A stretch of DNA of 64,000 bases. It comes from Vombatus ursinus (Eukaryota > Chordata > Mammalia > Diprotodontia > Vombatidae). The DNA lies in contig NW_020947390.1 in assembly GCF_900497805.2 (NCBI RefSeq), forward strand, positions 866,677-930,676, written 5' to 3'. The notes beneath the pieces are model-generated. The model searched no databases. It saw only the letters and a list, made by a program, of their open reading frames with translations, and had not been told where the DNA came from. Of this stretch, positions 33,815 through 44,829 are shown in pieces; within the stretch, counting starts at the first letter, position 1, and every line of letters starts with the position of its first letter. Position numbers and translations under genes: made by a program.

Positions 33815-34190
33815 CAGTCACCCATTGATTCAATTCAATTTAATAAACATTTACTAAGTTACCACTATGTGTCAGGCACTGTGCTAAGCATTGGGGATAC
33901 AACTGAAAAAGAGACAGTCCCTGCCCTCAAGGAATTTACAGTCTAATGGCAACATACAAAAGAGAACTGAAGGGGATGGGATGGGGGGAGAGGACCTAGC
34001 ACAGGGGCATGTTTTTCCAAGGAGTGAAGCCAATGAGATCAGCGGATGGCCAATGGAGTTACCAGGAAGGTTGTGAGTTATCTCTAAAGGAGGGTTCTGG
34101 GAGGAGTTTAGTGCTCTGCCCTTCAGGCCTCCAATAAGAGGAGAGAGACACCTGGGGAGTGCGTTCAAAAAGTATAGATTGCCAAAATCT
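33815..34190 (+). repeat. Unassigned old repeat, blocks A and part of B
   Basis: Block A is the clearest in the window: 'taataaacatttactaagtt', 'tgtgtcaggcactgtgctaa', 'ccctgccctcaaggaattta', 'cagtctaatggcaacatac'. The following purine-rich part to about 34190 may belong to it or to another old element. Confidence 0.55.
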
Positions 34191-34690
34191 AAGACATTTT
34201 TAAAGGTGATGACATTTTACAGGATCAGCTTTTCTTGTAGGGGAGAGCTTGTTTATCACAGAGTCGAACCCAAGCAAAGCAGCCAATAGAAAATGGAGCG
34301 ATGCTGTGTGGTACAAATGAATTGTCCAGGCAAACTACTACAAGAAATTGTTGATGAGGAAATAGGAAACAGTCAGGAGTTGGAGGAACTGTAAATAGGG
34401 AATTGGAGGAGTATAGTGGGATGATCACCTTCCTTTTCCTGGAAGCTATGCCACTAAATTTAGTCCAAGATAACATTAACCAAAGTATGTTTGTTGCATG
34501 ATGCTGCTGACCCATCTTGAGTCTGTTGCTTACTAATATCAACAGATTTTGTCCCAAAAAACTGGTGTCTATCCTTGCCTCCTCCCTTGTATACTTGTGA
34601 AATTGATTATTTGTAGCTAAGTGCAGGACCTTACATTTCTCCTCCCCCTTTTATTTTTTATTTTATTAGATTCTGCTTACTTCTCTAGCT
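34191..34690. other. No gene; unassigned
   Basis: No diagnostic repeat words. Minus-strand open frames at 33884-34168 and 34225-34557 show no known domain and overlap or adjoin the old repeat. Confidence 0.35.
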
Positions 34691-34906
34691 CAGAGTTGTA
34701 AAATATGTCACTTATCTTGACACAACACTCTCAAATGTATCTGGAACTGAATAAAAATGTAATGTAGAAATATTTAACAAAATAAATTAAAATATAATAG
34801 AACATAGATAATGTTAAGATGTGTTTTTTTTCTAAGTCAATATACTGATTTCAGGGATCCTTATTATGGCTTGGTGGCCCCACTTCTCTTCGAGTTTGAC
34901 ACCACT
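34691..34906 (+). mobile_element. hAT miniature transposon
   Basis: It shares its body with the copy at 51298-51495: 'gaaatatttaacaaaataaa', 'ttctaagtcaatatactgat', 'cagggatccttattatggct', 'gagtttgacaccact'. The left end 'cagagttgtaaaat' and the right end 'gtttgacaccact' are degraded inverted repeats. No transposase is encoded. It was moved by a hAT transposase supplied elsewhere. Confidence 0.75.
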
Positions 34907-34924
34907 ATTCCAGACTATTGCTAT

Positions 34925-35160
34925 CTTTCCTATTCAGGTTTGGTCATCTAGAATATGTCGACCTGGAAAAACTCAGACCAACTAGGTGGTCGGTAAATAT
35001 AATGAGGCATTTATTCAGGGTCCTGGCATTACAATTTGGGACAACATGCAGTGTTTTCCAACACGGATGTCTGGGGAGGGAAAGAAGAAAGGGGATTCTT
35101 ATAGGGTCCTGGTTCTTCCTTTTAGAGTCTCCCCACCAGAGTCTAACCCTTTCTGAATTC
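34925..35160 (-). mobile_element. Possible LTR remnant (endogenous retrovirus), minus strand
   Basis: On the minus strand an 'aataaatgcctcattatatt' polyadenylation-type word lies at about 35009-34990, preceded by mixed sequence ending in a run of 'gaccacctagttgg' type. Nothing coding remains. It is a fossil fragment. The family and exact ends are uncertain. Confidence 0.35.
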
Positions 35161-35204
35161 ATCTTATTATATTGTCATCTAGTACTTATTTCTTCATCTT
35201 CTCC

Positions 35205-35444
35205 ACATAATTATGTGAAGTACTTTTAAAATCTAGATGAACTATGTCCTAGCAATCATCTCACAACAGGTAATGAGGTTAGTCTGACATGGCCTGTTTT
35301 TCATGAAATCATGCTGACTTTTTGTCATCACTTTTCCCTTTCTAGATATTTTCTAATCATCTCTTTAATAGTCAATTCTAGAATTTCCCCAGGAATTTAA
35401 GCCAACCACACTGCACACTGGCCAAGTTATTATAGATTCTGTTC

Positions 35445-35480
<36 letters not shown>

Positions 35481-35516
35481 TTTCTTTCTTTCTTTTTCTT
35501 TCTTTCTCTCTCTCTC

Positions 35517-35550
<34 letters not shown>

Positions 35551-35690
35551 AATCAGAATAATCATTAAACCATTGTTCATTTCCCTTCTTGTTCCACATT
35601 TACCATTTTCCATGCTACTTCAATTCTCTCTGATAATCTGACAATTATATCTCCCAGTTCTTTCAGAACATGAGGATGTAGTTCATATGG
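35205..35690 (-). repeat. L3/CR1 LINE coding region remnant, minus strand, split
   Basis: Plus-strand words are reversed L3/CR1 reverse-transcriptase sequence: 'aaatctagatgaactatgtc', 'aatgaggttagtctgacatg', 'catgaaatcatgctgacttt', 'tctagaatttccccaggaat'. After the TTTC microsatellite come 'ctcccagttctttcagaaca' and 'gatgtagttcatatgggcta'. These precede the parts seen in the other L3 copies. Confidence 0.65.
35440..35551. repeat. (TTTC)n(TC)n microsatellite
   Basis: TTTC units pass into a TC run. The minus-strand frame over it (Arg/Glu-rich, 35365-35613) is a by-product. Long polypurine-polypyrimidine tracts of this kind can form triplex DNA. Confidence 0.95.
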
Positions 35691-36285
35691 GCTAGGATGC
35701 CATTAGTAATCAAGGCAAGGTGAGATAAGGGCCTAAACAAGAGTTGGTATAAGAATAGAATGATGGGACTGGATATGTCATTACAGAATTGAAAGGACTT
35801 TGTAGTTGATTGGATGTGGAAGTGAGGAAAGAGGTGAGAGAAAAAAGTCAAAGATAAATGTGATAGCTATCATTTATGAAGCACTATAAGTTTTGTGAAG
35901 CACTGAACAAGTATCTTATTTGATCCTCATAGCAATTCTGGGAGGTAGGTGTTATTTATTTTCCTCATTTTACAGATGAGGAAACTGAGACTAAGGAGGT
36001 TAAGTAACTAGCCCAGAATTGCACAGCTAGTAAGTGTTTGTGGTAAGATTTGAATTCAGATATTCCTGACTGCAGATTTTGCACTCTATCCACTGCATCT
36101 TCTAGCTGCCTAGACCAAGAAGTTACTAGCCTGGGTGACTCGGACTTTGGTGGTATCATCATCAGAAATAGATTACTTAGGGAAAGAGGGAAGTTGTAAG
36201 AGAAAGATGGTTTTAGTTTTAAACTTGTTGAGTTTGAGGAGATAACAAGACTCTTGGATGGAGATATGTCCCAACAGCCTCCTAT
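35691..36285 (+). repeat. Unassigned old repeat, blocks C-D, split by a SINE
   Basis: 35691-35860 has 'ggtgagataagggcctaaac', 'gtagttgattggatgtggaa'. 36112-36285 has 'cctgggtgactcggactttg', 'ttttagttttaaacttgttg' and 'gatggagatatgtccc'. The order equals that of the copies at 7255 and 57385. A minus-strand SINE (35862-36110) lies between. Confidence 0.6.
35862..36110 (-). repeat. THER/MIR-type CORE-SINE, full length, minus strand
   Basis: 'gctatcatttatgaagcact', 'tgggaggtaggtgttattta', 'cattttacagatgaggaaac', 'cagaattgcacagctagtaa' and head 'ccactgcatcttctagctgc'. It is inserted in the unassigned old repeat. Confidence 0.85.
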
Positions 36286-36830
36286 GGGGACAGAGGATGT
36301 TGGGGACTGCCTTAAATGTCATAGTTCCAAGGTGTACTTATGCTACCTTAGACAGGAGACAGGACAGGCCCATTAGACACAAGGCATCTTTGTTTACTAC
36401 CCTATGATTTCTGTCATAGCTGCAAAGTGTAGGCAACAGAAGGGTTACAAACAGCCTTTTACTGCTTCTCTAGGAGGCAAGACACAGAAACAAAGTCAGC
36501 AGATATTACATTACAAGAGATGAAAATTTCAGGATAGCACATTCAATAGACAGTTTGCAATTTGATTACCTGCCTTCAATGAGTGAATTAATAATAATTT
36601 GCAAGAATTATAAATTCTTTGGAAGAATTAATTTCCAATAGTCCTTCATGATAAGAAGGCATTTTTGAGGGTTGTACATGACCTCCTAATTTAGTGATGT
36701 CACTAAGTAAGAACTCTGGTGAGGAGACTCTAAAAGGAAGGAAATTTAAAAAAGTTATCTGACTATCTGAGCACAGACATTCCTCTGTCTGAGGATATAT
36801 ACTTGAAGGAAGTCAAAGGTAAAAAGAAAG
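36286..36830. other. Possible old LTR-type sequence, unresolved
   Basis: The text contains no SINE or LINE words. 'ggagactctaaaaggaag' at 36723-36740 recurs, reversed, in the possible LTR at 34925-35160, so both may be pieces of one retroviral family. Only fossil fragments are suggested; the evidence is thin. Confidence 0.25.
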
Positions 36831-36834
36831 GTTC

Positions 36835-37255
36835 AAAAACACTAAAGAATTTTAGCAGTACTTGTAATGTCAAAGAACTGGGACTAAACTTTATATCCAT
36901 CATTAGGTAATGGTGAAAGAAATTGTGGTACAGGAATGAAATGGAGTATTACTGCACTCTAAGAAATGGTGACTATAAAGAATAAGATGCCCTGGAAGTC
37001 ATATGAATTGATGCAAAATGAAGTAAGCAGATCTGGGAAAACAATATACATGACTATGGCAATATACATTAAAAAATAAAAAATATAAATTGAACACTGT
37101 CTAACTATAATAACTAAACATGACCACAAAGATGAGATTAAAAAATATACAACCATCCCTTTTCTGAACAGCTGAGGGATTATGGGTGTGGATCACTATT
37201 GAATATGGAGTTGAATTTTTATATTGATAGGTTTTGCTGAATTGCTTTGTCTTTT
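36835..37255 (+). repeat. L1 LINE ORF2 end, old
   Basis: The frame shows 'KLWYRNEMEYYCTLRN' (about 36921-36968), which is the L1 C-terminal motif also present at 3600. It is followed by 'attgatgcaaaatgaagtaa' and a degraded 3' part. Both ends are unclear. Confidence 0.75.
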
Positions 37256-37264
37256 CTTTTTTAT

Positions 37265-37405
37265 TTGTTATAAGACTAACAATGTTCTGTGTTGTCTTCC
37301 TCCTTTAAAATATAAATTCCTTGAGAGGAGGGACTCTCTTGCCTCTGTTGGTGCCCAAGTACTGAGAATAGTGCCTGGTACGTAGGTAACTGCTTGATAA
37401 ATGCT
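37265..37405 (+). repeat. L2 LINE 3' tail
   Basis: 'aattccttgagaggagggac', 'gtgcccaagtactgagaata', 'gtgcctggtacgtaggtaac' and 'gcttgataaatgctct' are the L2 ending. Confidence 0.75.
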
Positions 37406-37609
37406 CTAACTAGAAGAGATGGCTCTTTGAATAGGTTAGGGCAATGGACATATTGGGAAATGAAGGTGATATCAAAGGAACAAAAGGTATTATTATCATT
37501 ATTATTTTAAATTTGGTGTTATAACAATTGGCAAGAGAGATCTTCAATATGAATAGAGAGAAAAGAAGAACTTGAGGGGATGATATTCCTATATCATGGG
37601 CATATTATC

Positions 37610-37800
37610 ATAATTAGTCTAGATGTGGGAAGGAACTCAAAAGGCATTGAATCCAACCCCCTCCTTTTTAGATGTTGAAAATGAGGCCCAAAGAGATTGA
37701 GATATGCCCTAGGTTACTGAGGTAATAAGTGTAAAGGGTGGGATTGGAATTCAATTGTCAGACTCTAGAGACAGTTTTCTTTTCACTGTAGAATCACAAC
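37610..37800 (-). repeat. CORE-SINE, minus strand
   Basis: 'gaaggaactcaaaaggcatt', 'gaatccaaccccctcctttt', 'gaggcccaaagagattgaga' and 'ggattggaattcaattgtca' are the reverse of tail, core and head. Bases 37410-37609 show nothing recognisable. Confidence 0.7.
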
Positions 37801-37864
37801 ATCACATCTGTGCCATGGTGATGATTATAAAGTTAAAGCAAAAACTTTCAGTCTCTCTATAGCC

Positions 37865-38050
37865 TTCCTCAAAGGAGCTAGATGGTGTAGTAGAAAGAGC
37901 ACAGCTGGATTTAGAGGCAAGAAAACCTGAGTTCTAATTCTGCTTCAGACACTATCTGTATAATTCTGGACAAGTCACATCATCTATTCCATTCCCTTAT
38001 CTATAACCTAAGGAGGTTGGATAATCATAAAGTACAACACTTTAAGAATC
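37865..38050 (+). repeat. CORE-SINE
   Basis: Head 'gagctagatggtgtagtaga', 'aaagagcacagctggattta', 'cctgagttctaattctgctt', core 'ataattctggacaagtcaca', tail 'aaggaggttggataatcata'. Confidence 0.75.
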
Positions 38051-38374
38051 TACCTTTTGGCAATGTGACTATGCCCTCTTACAATGCTGGGAAGATAGAT
38101 GGATTGGAAAGGAAGTTTGTTTAAAACTCTTCTAGAGCTATAGGAGAGGTATGCCCTTTGCACTATGGGTCCAGAATCTGTTCTGTTTGGTCCCTTTCCT
38201 TGCTATTTATATTGTTTCATGTTTTAATTAAGTGATTTCTTTTACTAGATTTACATATTTTGGTATGCTTTTTTCAAAGAATAACAAAACAAATAGTGAC
38301 TTATGGAATGAATAATCATCATAAGTGGTAACTAATCTCCTAATACATCACACTGAATTTGGGGATATAACTAT

Positions 38375-38635
38375 AACCATAGCATCTAGGTGGCAAAATG
38401 GATAAAGGTCTGGACTTAGAGTCAGGAAGACCTGATTTCAAATCCAGCCTCAGACACTTATTAATTGTATGACCCCAGCAAGTCACATAACCTCTTTTTG
38501 CTTACTATAAAACCTACCTTGCAAGGTTGTTGTGAGGATCAAATAGGAAAATATTGAAAAGCCCTTCACAAATCTTAAAATGCTTTAAACAAACACTGGA
38601 TGTTATCATCATTATCATCATCATCATAGCCAAGG
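38375..38635 (+). repeat. THER/MIR-type CORE-SINE, full length
   Basis: Head 'catctaggtggcaaaatgga', 'gagtcaggaagacctgattt', core 'attgtatgaccccagcaagt', 3' part 'gcaaggttgttgtgaggatc' and a (TCA)n-like end at 38608-38628. Confidence 0.85.
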
Positions 38636-38639
38636 GATG

Positions 38640-40200
38640 CTACAAATAGGTCAAGAAAAATTTTATTTTACTACTATTTCTCATTTCTAGTTTCTTATAA
38701 TGAATCATGTCCTACTTCTCCATAGTCTGTTCACATCCCTATGAAAGAAAAAAAAAGGGAAAGGAAAGGAGCTGCTACTATAGTTATTAGCATCACTAAG
38801 TGGAAGCTAATTAGTTTTGCAAAGACCACAGGAGGTTTTATAGAATTTGTCAAAGATCATCTGAGGACAGTTATCACAGTAAACAAACACGTCCTTTCTT
38901 TGAAAAAAAAATTATTGCCTATGGATGATCAAAAAGATTGGGACTGGTTTTAGGTCATTTATTCCCCAAACAAAGTCAGAGCAATAAGTCAATCAGTTGC
39001 ACCTTCTATCTTCACATCATTGAAGTGAAACACAAATACAAAAAAAATACAGCACTTCTGCAGTATGATTAGTAGATCATGTCATTCTGAGGTCATATTT
39101 TCTGAGGACAATGTTTTCATATGGGTGACAGCTACCAAAGACAGTGAGACTCCAAAGTACCACGCAGAGCATCACCTGGTGACAAATAAATATATTTATT
39201 CTGATTTTAATTCCCCACTGATTCTGAAACCAATGACTTCTTTACTTATGTGTTTTCAGTGGTTGCACTATTTTCTGCAGGTAGGACAAATTACAAGGCA
39301 GTAATTTTGTTTAAAAATAAATTCTGCAAAGGCATATGCCTCTTCATTTTACTTGTAGCACAATAGCACTTTATGACATTAGCTTCAGGATAGGCTTTAG
39401 AAATCTGTTCTGATATTAATGGTTACATCATTACCCTTAAATTTAGAAATAATCAACATCTCCTGGCAAAGCAAGGATTAAAAAAAAAACCGGTCATCCA
39501 TTTCTGTGAACACTACTTAAGATTTAGCTCCCAAGTAATGGAATTGCCGTACCCTTTTGTGTCCCCACCAGGTTATAACATACAAGTAAAGTTTGAATAG
39601 ACTTAATCCCAAATGTATCCATTTGCCTAACACATTTGGCTCCCATGCTAAATCCTTTGAACTATATACCTTTTATCTTAATTGAAATAAGTAATTACTT
39701 CTGCACATACTAACATTCTTTAGATCTTAAGTTTAAAAGGTGAAGGAAATCTTGTTAGTTTCCAGTAATGGGGTTTAAGAAGCCTGTGTGACTTTAATAG
39801 CGTAAGAAGAAATACTTAAGAATTCAAAAATAATAGAAACCTACTGTGGAAAATAGAAGTTTTATCTGAACTTTGGCAGCCTGCTATGTGTTGCTGAGCT
39901 GCAAGATATTGATTACCATAGCTGAGTGGATTTACCTTTCAGATATTTGCATTTTTATGCTTATCTTTAATTATAGACTATACTGTAATAAGCCTGGTAT
40001 CATTTCAAATTCATTAAACAAACCTAAACAGAATTTGTAATGATATTGAATGTTATTATTATTATGTAGTGATATTACCTCTGGCACTCCCCTGTCTAGG
40101 GGAACAACCTGGCCTTTTTCTTTGTTATGCCCCTCTGACTGCCATAAGCCCCAGTCCTCTTCTACTTTGATGGGTTCTGAGAACCATTCTGGATTTGTGA
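38640..40200. other. No gene; longest repeat-free stretch
   Basis: About 1.5 kb without any SINE, LINE, LTR or microsatellite beyond short A-runs. It holds an octamer-like 'atttgcat' (39946-39953 region), TAATTA cores ('aagtaattacttct', 39690s) and 'tttaatagcgtaag'. The open frames (38741-38953, 39065-39304) have no recognised domain. I infer possible conserved non-coding DNA; the sequence alone cannot prove it. Confidence 0.4.
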
Positions 40201-40315
40201 AGGTCTACATCCATTATAACACCAGGCTCTAGCCATTACTTTCACCATCAAGTCCCCAGGCACTACTATGTGCCTGGCACATAGAAAGTTCCTAATACAT
40301 GTTTATTGATTGAAT
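40201..40315 (+). repeat. L2 LINE 3' tail
   Basis: 'caggcactactatgtgcctg', 'gcacatagaaagttcctaat' and 'acatgtttattgattgaatg' give the L2 end, somewhat altered. Confidence 0.65.
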
Positions 40316-40539
40316 GATTAAACCAACATTTTAATTAGAAATCTGGGGCTGATTTATTCTACAGGTTTCTGCTTACTCACTGTTCCTGCCTATCTTTAGC
40401 TAATACATGATCTCATTGATACAAATATTCCCCTCATTAGGACAGATTGCAATATACCCACATGTCATACTAGGCAAAACCTGCCTTTATCTTAAACCAT
40501 AAATCCTCCATAGATAGGCTACCTAATGTTATGGAAGTC

Positions 40540-40770
40540 TTCATTTCAGTGAGTGGTTTACAAACTTTTTTTTGATCATGCACCCTTATCATTTAGGGTT
40601 AGAGATTTTTGAGAACATACCACCAATCTGTATATATTTATTTTTAAGTTATACATATGAACTACTGTACTAATGAATATGTACATACTAAAACTTACAC
40701 AAAATATATATTAAAAAGTATGAGATAGTGACATAATATTTTATTCTAGAATTATAGTGAATCATTATAG
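40540..40770 (+). mobile_element. hAT-like non-autonomous element, degraded
   Basis: The left end 'cagtgagtggtttacaaact' followed by 'gatcatgcacccttatcatt' is of the type found at ends of hAT (Charlie-like) relics. The interior is AT-rich and non-coding and the right end cannot be placed. Confidence 0.45.
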
Positions 40771-40774
40771 TTTA

Positions 40775-42060
40775 ATGAGTAGGGAAGTGAAAAGTTAGAC
40801 TTGTGCTTTAAGAAGATCACTTTGACATTAGTGTAGAAGATTGACTGAAGAGATTTGAGCAAAGAGAACATTCAGGATGTTATTGGAATAGGTTGTTTCC
40901 ACTCAGAAAATGGTGATGAAGGCTTGAACCTGAGAAGTGGCTATATGAGCAAAGGGGACAGATTTCAGAGATATTGGTTCTTTTTTACTTTATTTTTAGT
41001 TTTTTAACATTCACTTCCACAAGATTTCGATTTTCAAATTTTCTTCCCATCTCTCTCCCCACCCTCACCACAAAATGGCATGCATTCTGATTACCCTTTC
41101 CCCCAATCTGCCCTTTCTTCTATCACCTCCCCCCCTTCTCTTATCCTCTTCCCGTTTTGTTTTCCTGTAGGGAAAGATAGATTTCTATATGCCATTGCCT
41201 GTATATCTTATTGCCAGTTGCATGTAAAAAGAATTTTTAATATTCATTTTTAAAACTTTGAGTTACAAATTTTCTCCCTTTCTCCCTCCCAACCCACCCT
41301 CATTAAGAAGGCAAGCAATTCGATATAGGTTATACATGTGTAATCACGCAAAACACTTCCGTACTAATCATGCTGTGAAAGACTAACTATATTTCCCTCC
41401 ATCCTATCCTGCCCATTTATTCTTTGCTCTCCTTTGATCCTGTCCCTCCTCAAAAGTCTTTGCTTCTGATTACCTCCTTAAGAGATATTGTTGAGGCAGC
41501 AACCACAAAATTAGATCACTGATAGAATATGAAGTTTGAATGTGAGGAGTAAGTGAAGATTACACCAAGGTCAAGAAATTTGACACCTGGAAGGATGGTG
41601 TTATCACCTGCACCAATAATTTGGAAGAGAGATTGGTTTTAGAGGAAAGAAAAAGTAACAAGACCTATGATGCAAATGACAATCTATCCATGCCTGATCA
41701 TTCTACAATATTCACTTTGTCCCACTTGAAAAATAAAAGTGAAGCACCATTCACTGCCACAGAAGCAGAGCCTGTCTTGTACAAAACTCACTTATTGGTT
41801 ATCTACCACAGCCCCAAGGTGATCCAGGGGGACAGGATAAGTATTTCGTGAGGACATATAATTTAGTTGTAGCACCTGCACAGCTACCTGGTAGTGATTC
41901 GGTTAGAATTTACCTGAGTGGCCAGCTCAATAGTGGAGACGTTGGAAATTTTATATTTGAGGACTGAGTTGGTATTGGAAAATAAGGATAGCTATGCTTG
42001 TGTTAGAGACAAGCCATGTGATAGAATATTTACTATTGTGGGGGAAGATGAGGTGTTAAG
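40775..42060 (+). repeat. Unassigned old repeat, blocks C-D, split by a LINE end
   Basis: 'ctttaagaagatcactttga', 'aaaatggtgatgaaggcttg' (before the insertion) and 'caaggtcaagaaatttgaca', 'aagagagattggttttagag' (after it) follow the same order as the copies at 6715 and 56645. Part of 41650-41850 does not match and may be another insertion. Confidence 0.5.
40977..41480 (-). mobile_element. L1/HAL1-type LINE 3' end, minus strand, with target duplication
   Basis: The reverse complement matches the 3' untranslated region of the LINE at 59063-62148 over its full length. This includes both tail units: 'acatgtataacctatatcga' with a first ending, then 'ttttacatgcaactggcaat', and a second 'ctaaaaataaagtaaaaaag' ending. 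The 10-bp duplication 'agagatattg' flanks it (40967-40976, 41481-41490). About 500 bp, 5'-truncated, moderately young. Confidence 0.85.
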
Positions 42061-42839
42061 CACATAACCCCTGGTAAGATTACTCCCAAACCATCCTACC
42101 TCCCTGCATTAAGCAGTGTTCACTTTGGAGAGCATACCTCCAGATCTTCTAATATTTTTTTGGTACTGGCATTCAAGTTGTCAACCTGTAAGCTTGTACA
42201 TTTTCTTCAATGCAATCCAGCCCACTCCAATCTGACAATTCAGGTACAGTTCACTGTCCATCTGCACTGCCTCAATACATACATACTAGTGTTTTTATTT
42301 AGTAAATTGTGTATCCATGTATATATGTCATAATGTGGTAAATAGCTCTTTTTCATCCATTTTGTTTTTGTTTATTTTTGTTTTCCCTCTGTGGATTTCT
42401 AGGTCATGTATTTTGAAGAGCTGTGGATCTTAATGAGGAAGCTCTGTTATATTATAGGGACTTTATGGAACCAACAGAAAGTCATTGGCAAGCAGGAAAA
42501 TCTGGAAAACTTTACTGTCAGTAGAGAGTCATTTTCTACTTCCACTCTCCAGGATATCTTCCATTAGAAAAGAGAACATGTTTGGTGACCGTATGTCCTT
42601 ACTTGATGCTGAGCTTGATGTTAATTATCAGAAATCATTGAACAAAGCTCAACATGGTTTTATGTATCAAGCAATCTTACATAAAACTTTATCTATTTTG
42701 GAAGGAAACATTTAAGAGTGCATTTTGCCCTACCAATTCAAATATTTTAAGCTATGTTTAACAAACTAATAACACAATAGGAACTTGTTTCTCTTACACA
42801 TTTTAGTCAATTATATGACTGTGTAGTCTGCTTTTGGAA
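42061..42839. other. No gene; unassigned
   Basis: No diagnostic repeat words. The frame at 42485-42715 has no recognised domain. Confidence 0.4.
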
Positions 42840-42960
42840 ATTATCTTTGAAAGCCTACCTGTAATCTTCATCCCAGGTGCCACTGATTTGGATGTGGACC
42901 ATTCACAAAAATTTTATAGAGATAAGAAGGCAGGTATGTGGACTAAGTAAAAGTTTCTGA
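42840..42960 (-). repeat. RTE LINE reverse-transcriptase fragment, weak
   Basis: On the minus strand 42895-42930 reads 'LPSYLYKIFVNG', comparable to the 'LFSHLYKIF' block at 13192. The nucleotide match between the two sites ('ttttatagagat.agaa') supports a shared origin. Confidence 0.5.
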
Positions 42961-43925
42961 GATCTTTTTAATATTATTCTCTGTAATGCTTTATATTCTT
43001 TTGGAATTTATCTTTTCTCCAATTTTAGATTTCCAAATGTTCTTAAAATTGTGTGCAGCCAGCTTGTTTCTTCTGTGTATACTTGGTCTGGTTCAGTCAC
43101 TCTTCATGACTTCATCTTCCATAGTGCCATGTCCACTTGTTATAAAACAGTCCAACAGAATCCAAATGAAGTGCTTTTACCAACATTGAGGATGAAAACA
43201 CATTGGTTAAAAAAAACTTTCAAATCTATTCATTTTTGCATCTATTTGTTTTTCTCTTTCCATCTTCATTCATAAAGACCATTGGAAAATTTTGGTTTAG
43301 TTTATTTTACACATATTATTCAGCAAGCTTTCTTTTTTTTTTACCTTCCACTGCTTTTTATAGTATTTTTGAAGCAGCTCTAAAATCTTGTATTATTCTT
43401 CTCTTTGATTTTTTTCACTTAAAAATATGAGTTTGATGAACAAACACGATCATTTCTATAGAAAAATAATAACAGAAAAAGAAAATTATAAATGAAACAT
43501 TGAATCTCTTTGACATATAGATTGCTTCATTTTTTTTCAAGAATATATTAATTTTAATGTGGTAGTACCAACACTGCCCTGCTGGTCTGTGTTTACTTCT
43601 TTCCTCTGATCTCTGTTATATAGTTTTGTGTTTAATTGACACTTTTTTTGTTTCTCTATCATTAAATCCCCACTTATCCTCATAATATTTCTCCAAAGGT
43701 AAAAGCAAACCTTCAAGGAGGAAGAGAAGAGGAAGATGATTCTATAATATGCTTTGGCATGATTCATAGGAAAAGGATCCCATATTATATAGCCCCCACT
43801 GTACCTCTTAAGTTCTCATTATTTCCAACCTCTGCTTGCAGGCCAAGATTAATGGCCCTTCTATCCATTCTCACTCTTCTCTGGACCTTCTTATGCTATA
43901 ATCCTTAAATAAGATCATAAGATCA
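42961..43925. other. No gene; T-rich, unassigned
   Basis: T-rich on the plus strand, with several overlapping short frames rich in Phe/Leu that reflect base composition. No repeat family recognised. Confidence 0.4.
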
Positions 43926-43971
43926 TATATATATATATGCATATATATATGCATATATATATATATATATA
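43926..43971. repeat. (AT)n microsatellite
   Basis: AT runs broken by 'gc' twice. Self-complementary. Confidence 0.95.
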
Positions 43972-44160
43972 GTCAGAAGGACTCATTAATGAAAATCTAT
44001 TCTAACCCCTTTGTTTTCCAAGAAACTGAGGTACAGAGAAGTAAAATGACTTGCCCAAGTTCACACAGGTAGTAAGTGTCTGAGGAGACATTTGAACCTA
44101 TGTCTTTCTGACTGTAAGGACAGTGCCTATCGACTATGCCAGGTGGCTATTATCATGGTT
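43972..44160 (-). repeat. CORE-SINE, minus strand
   Basis: 'gaaactgaggtacagagaag', 'gacttgcccaagttcacaca', 'gtagtaagtgtctgaggaga' and head 'gactatgccaggtggctatt' form a nearly whole reversed SINE. Confidence 0.8.
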
Positions 44161-44349
44161 GAACTTTTTTTTTTCTTACTACTACTACTATTTTTTTTCA
44201 TCGTAGTCTGCTAAGTCTTCCTCTTCAAAGCATCTTATATTCATAAAACCATAGATCCAGCATTACATTTTTCCATCAAATTCCCTCCATCCTCAATATC
44301 TTCAGTACAGTCTTTTGATATTTCTCAGCATAGATCTTTGATTCCATCC

Positions 44350-44440
44350 AAGTCTAGTATGTATTAGAGGCAAGCCTTTGAGCAACTTCTTCTTGACTCT
44401 AAGGCCAGTTCTCTATGCACTCTACCACACAGCCACTATA
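44350..44440 (-). repeat. SINE head fragment, minus strand
   Basis: 'ttcttgactctaaggccagt' and 'tctatgcactctaccacaca' correspond to the reversed head of a CORE-SINE. Confidence 0.5.
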
Positions 44441-44749
44441 AAGTTAGACAGTCATGTATACTCTTCATCTGAGCCCTTAATGAGCAGAGAATATCCATGG
44501 AAAGTTCAGTAGATTGTATGGCCTTCGCTGATTTCTGGTATTTGTAGAATTCTGCTATATTTTTAGAGTAGCATCCAAATATTCAAATGGATCTATAATC
44601 CCTTCAATGTGGGTATTCTCTGCAACAATGTTAGTTTCAAACCATCCATGTCTGCCCAGCCTACACAACTTTTGTCCATGTTCCCATAAATTCAATACAA
44701 GAGATCCACCAATTGTGTTGGGGGCCTTCTTTACTTTACCTTGGCATTG

Positions 44750-44824
44750 AGAGAAAGAGTCACTGATGGATAAGCAAATTTTTCATTGTTATTATTTGCT
44801 TATCTATCAGTGACTTCTCTTTCT
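44750..44824. repeat. Inverted repeat with about 30-bp arms
   Basis: The left arm (44750-44779) and right arm (44794-44824) are reverse complements, apart from one base that would form a G-U pair in plus-strand RNA and a one-base slip near the outer end. The loop is about 14 bases. It could be a palindromic miniature transposon or a hairpin RNA source. No family recognised. Confidence 0.8.
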
Positions 44825-44829
44825 AGTCA

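Noticed and set aside
34918-35229. 103-codon plus-strand open frame
   Set aside because: It overlaps a possible LTR remnant and an L3 fragment in the opposite orientation and has no protein-family motif.
35365-35613. Arg/Glu/Lys repeat protein on the minus strand
   Set aside because: It is a translation of the TTTC/TC microsatellite.
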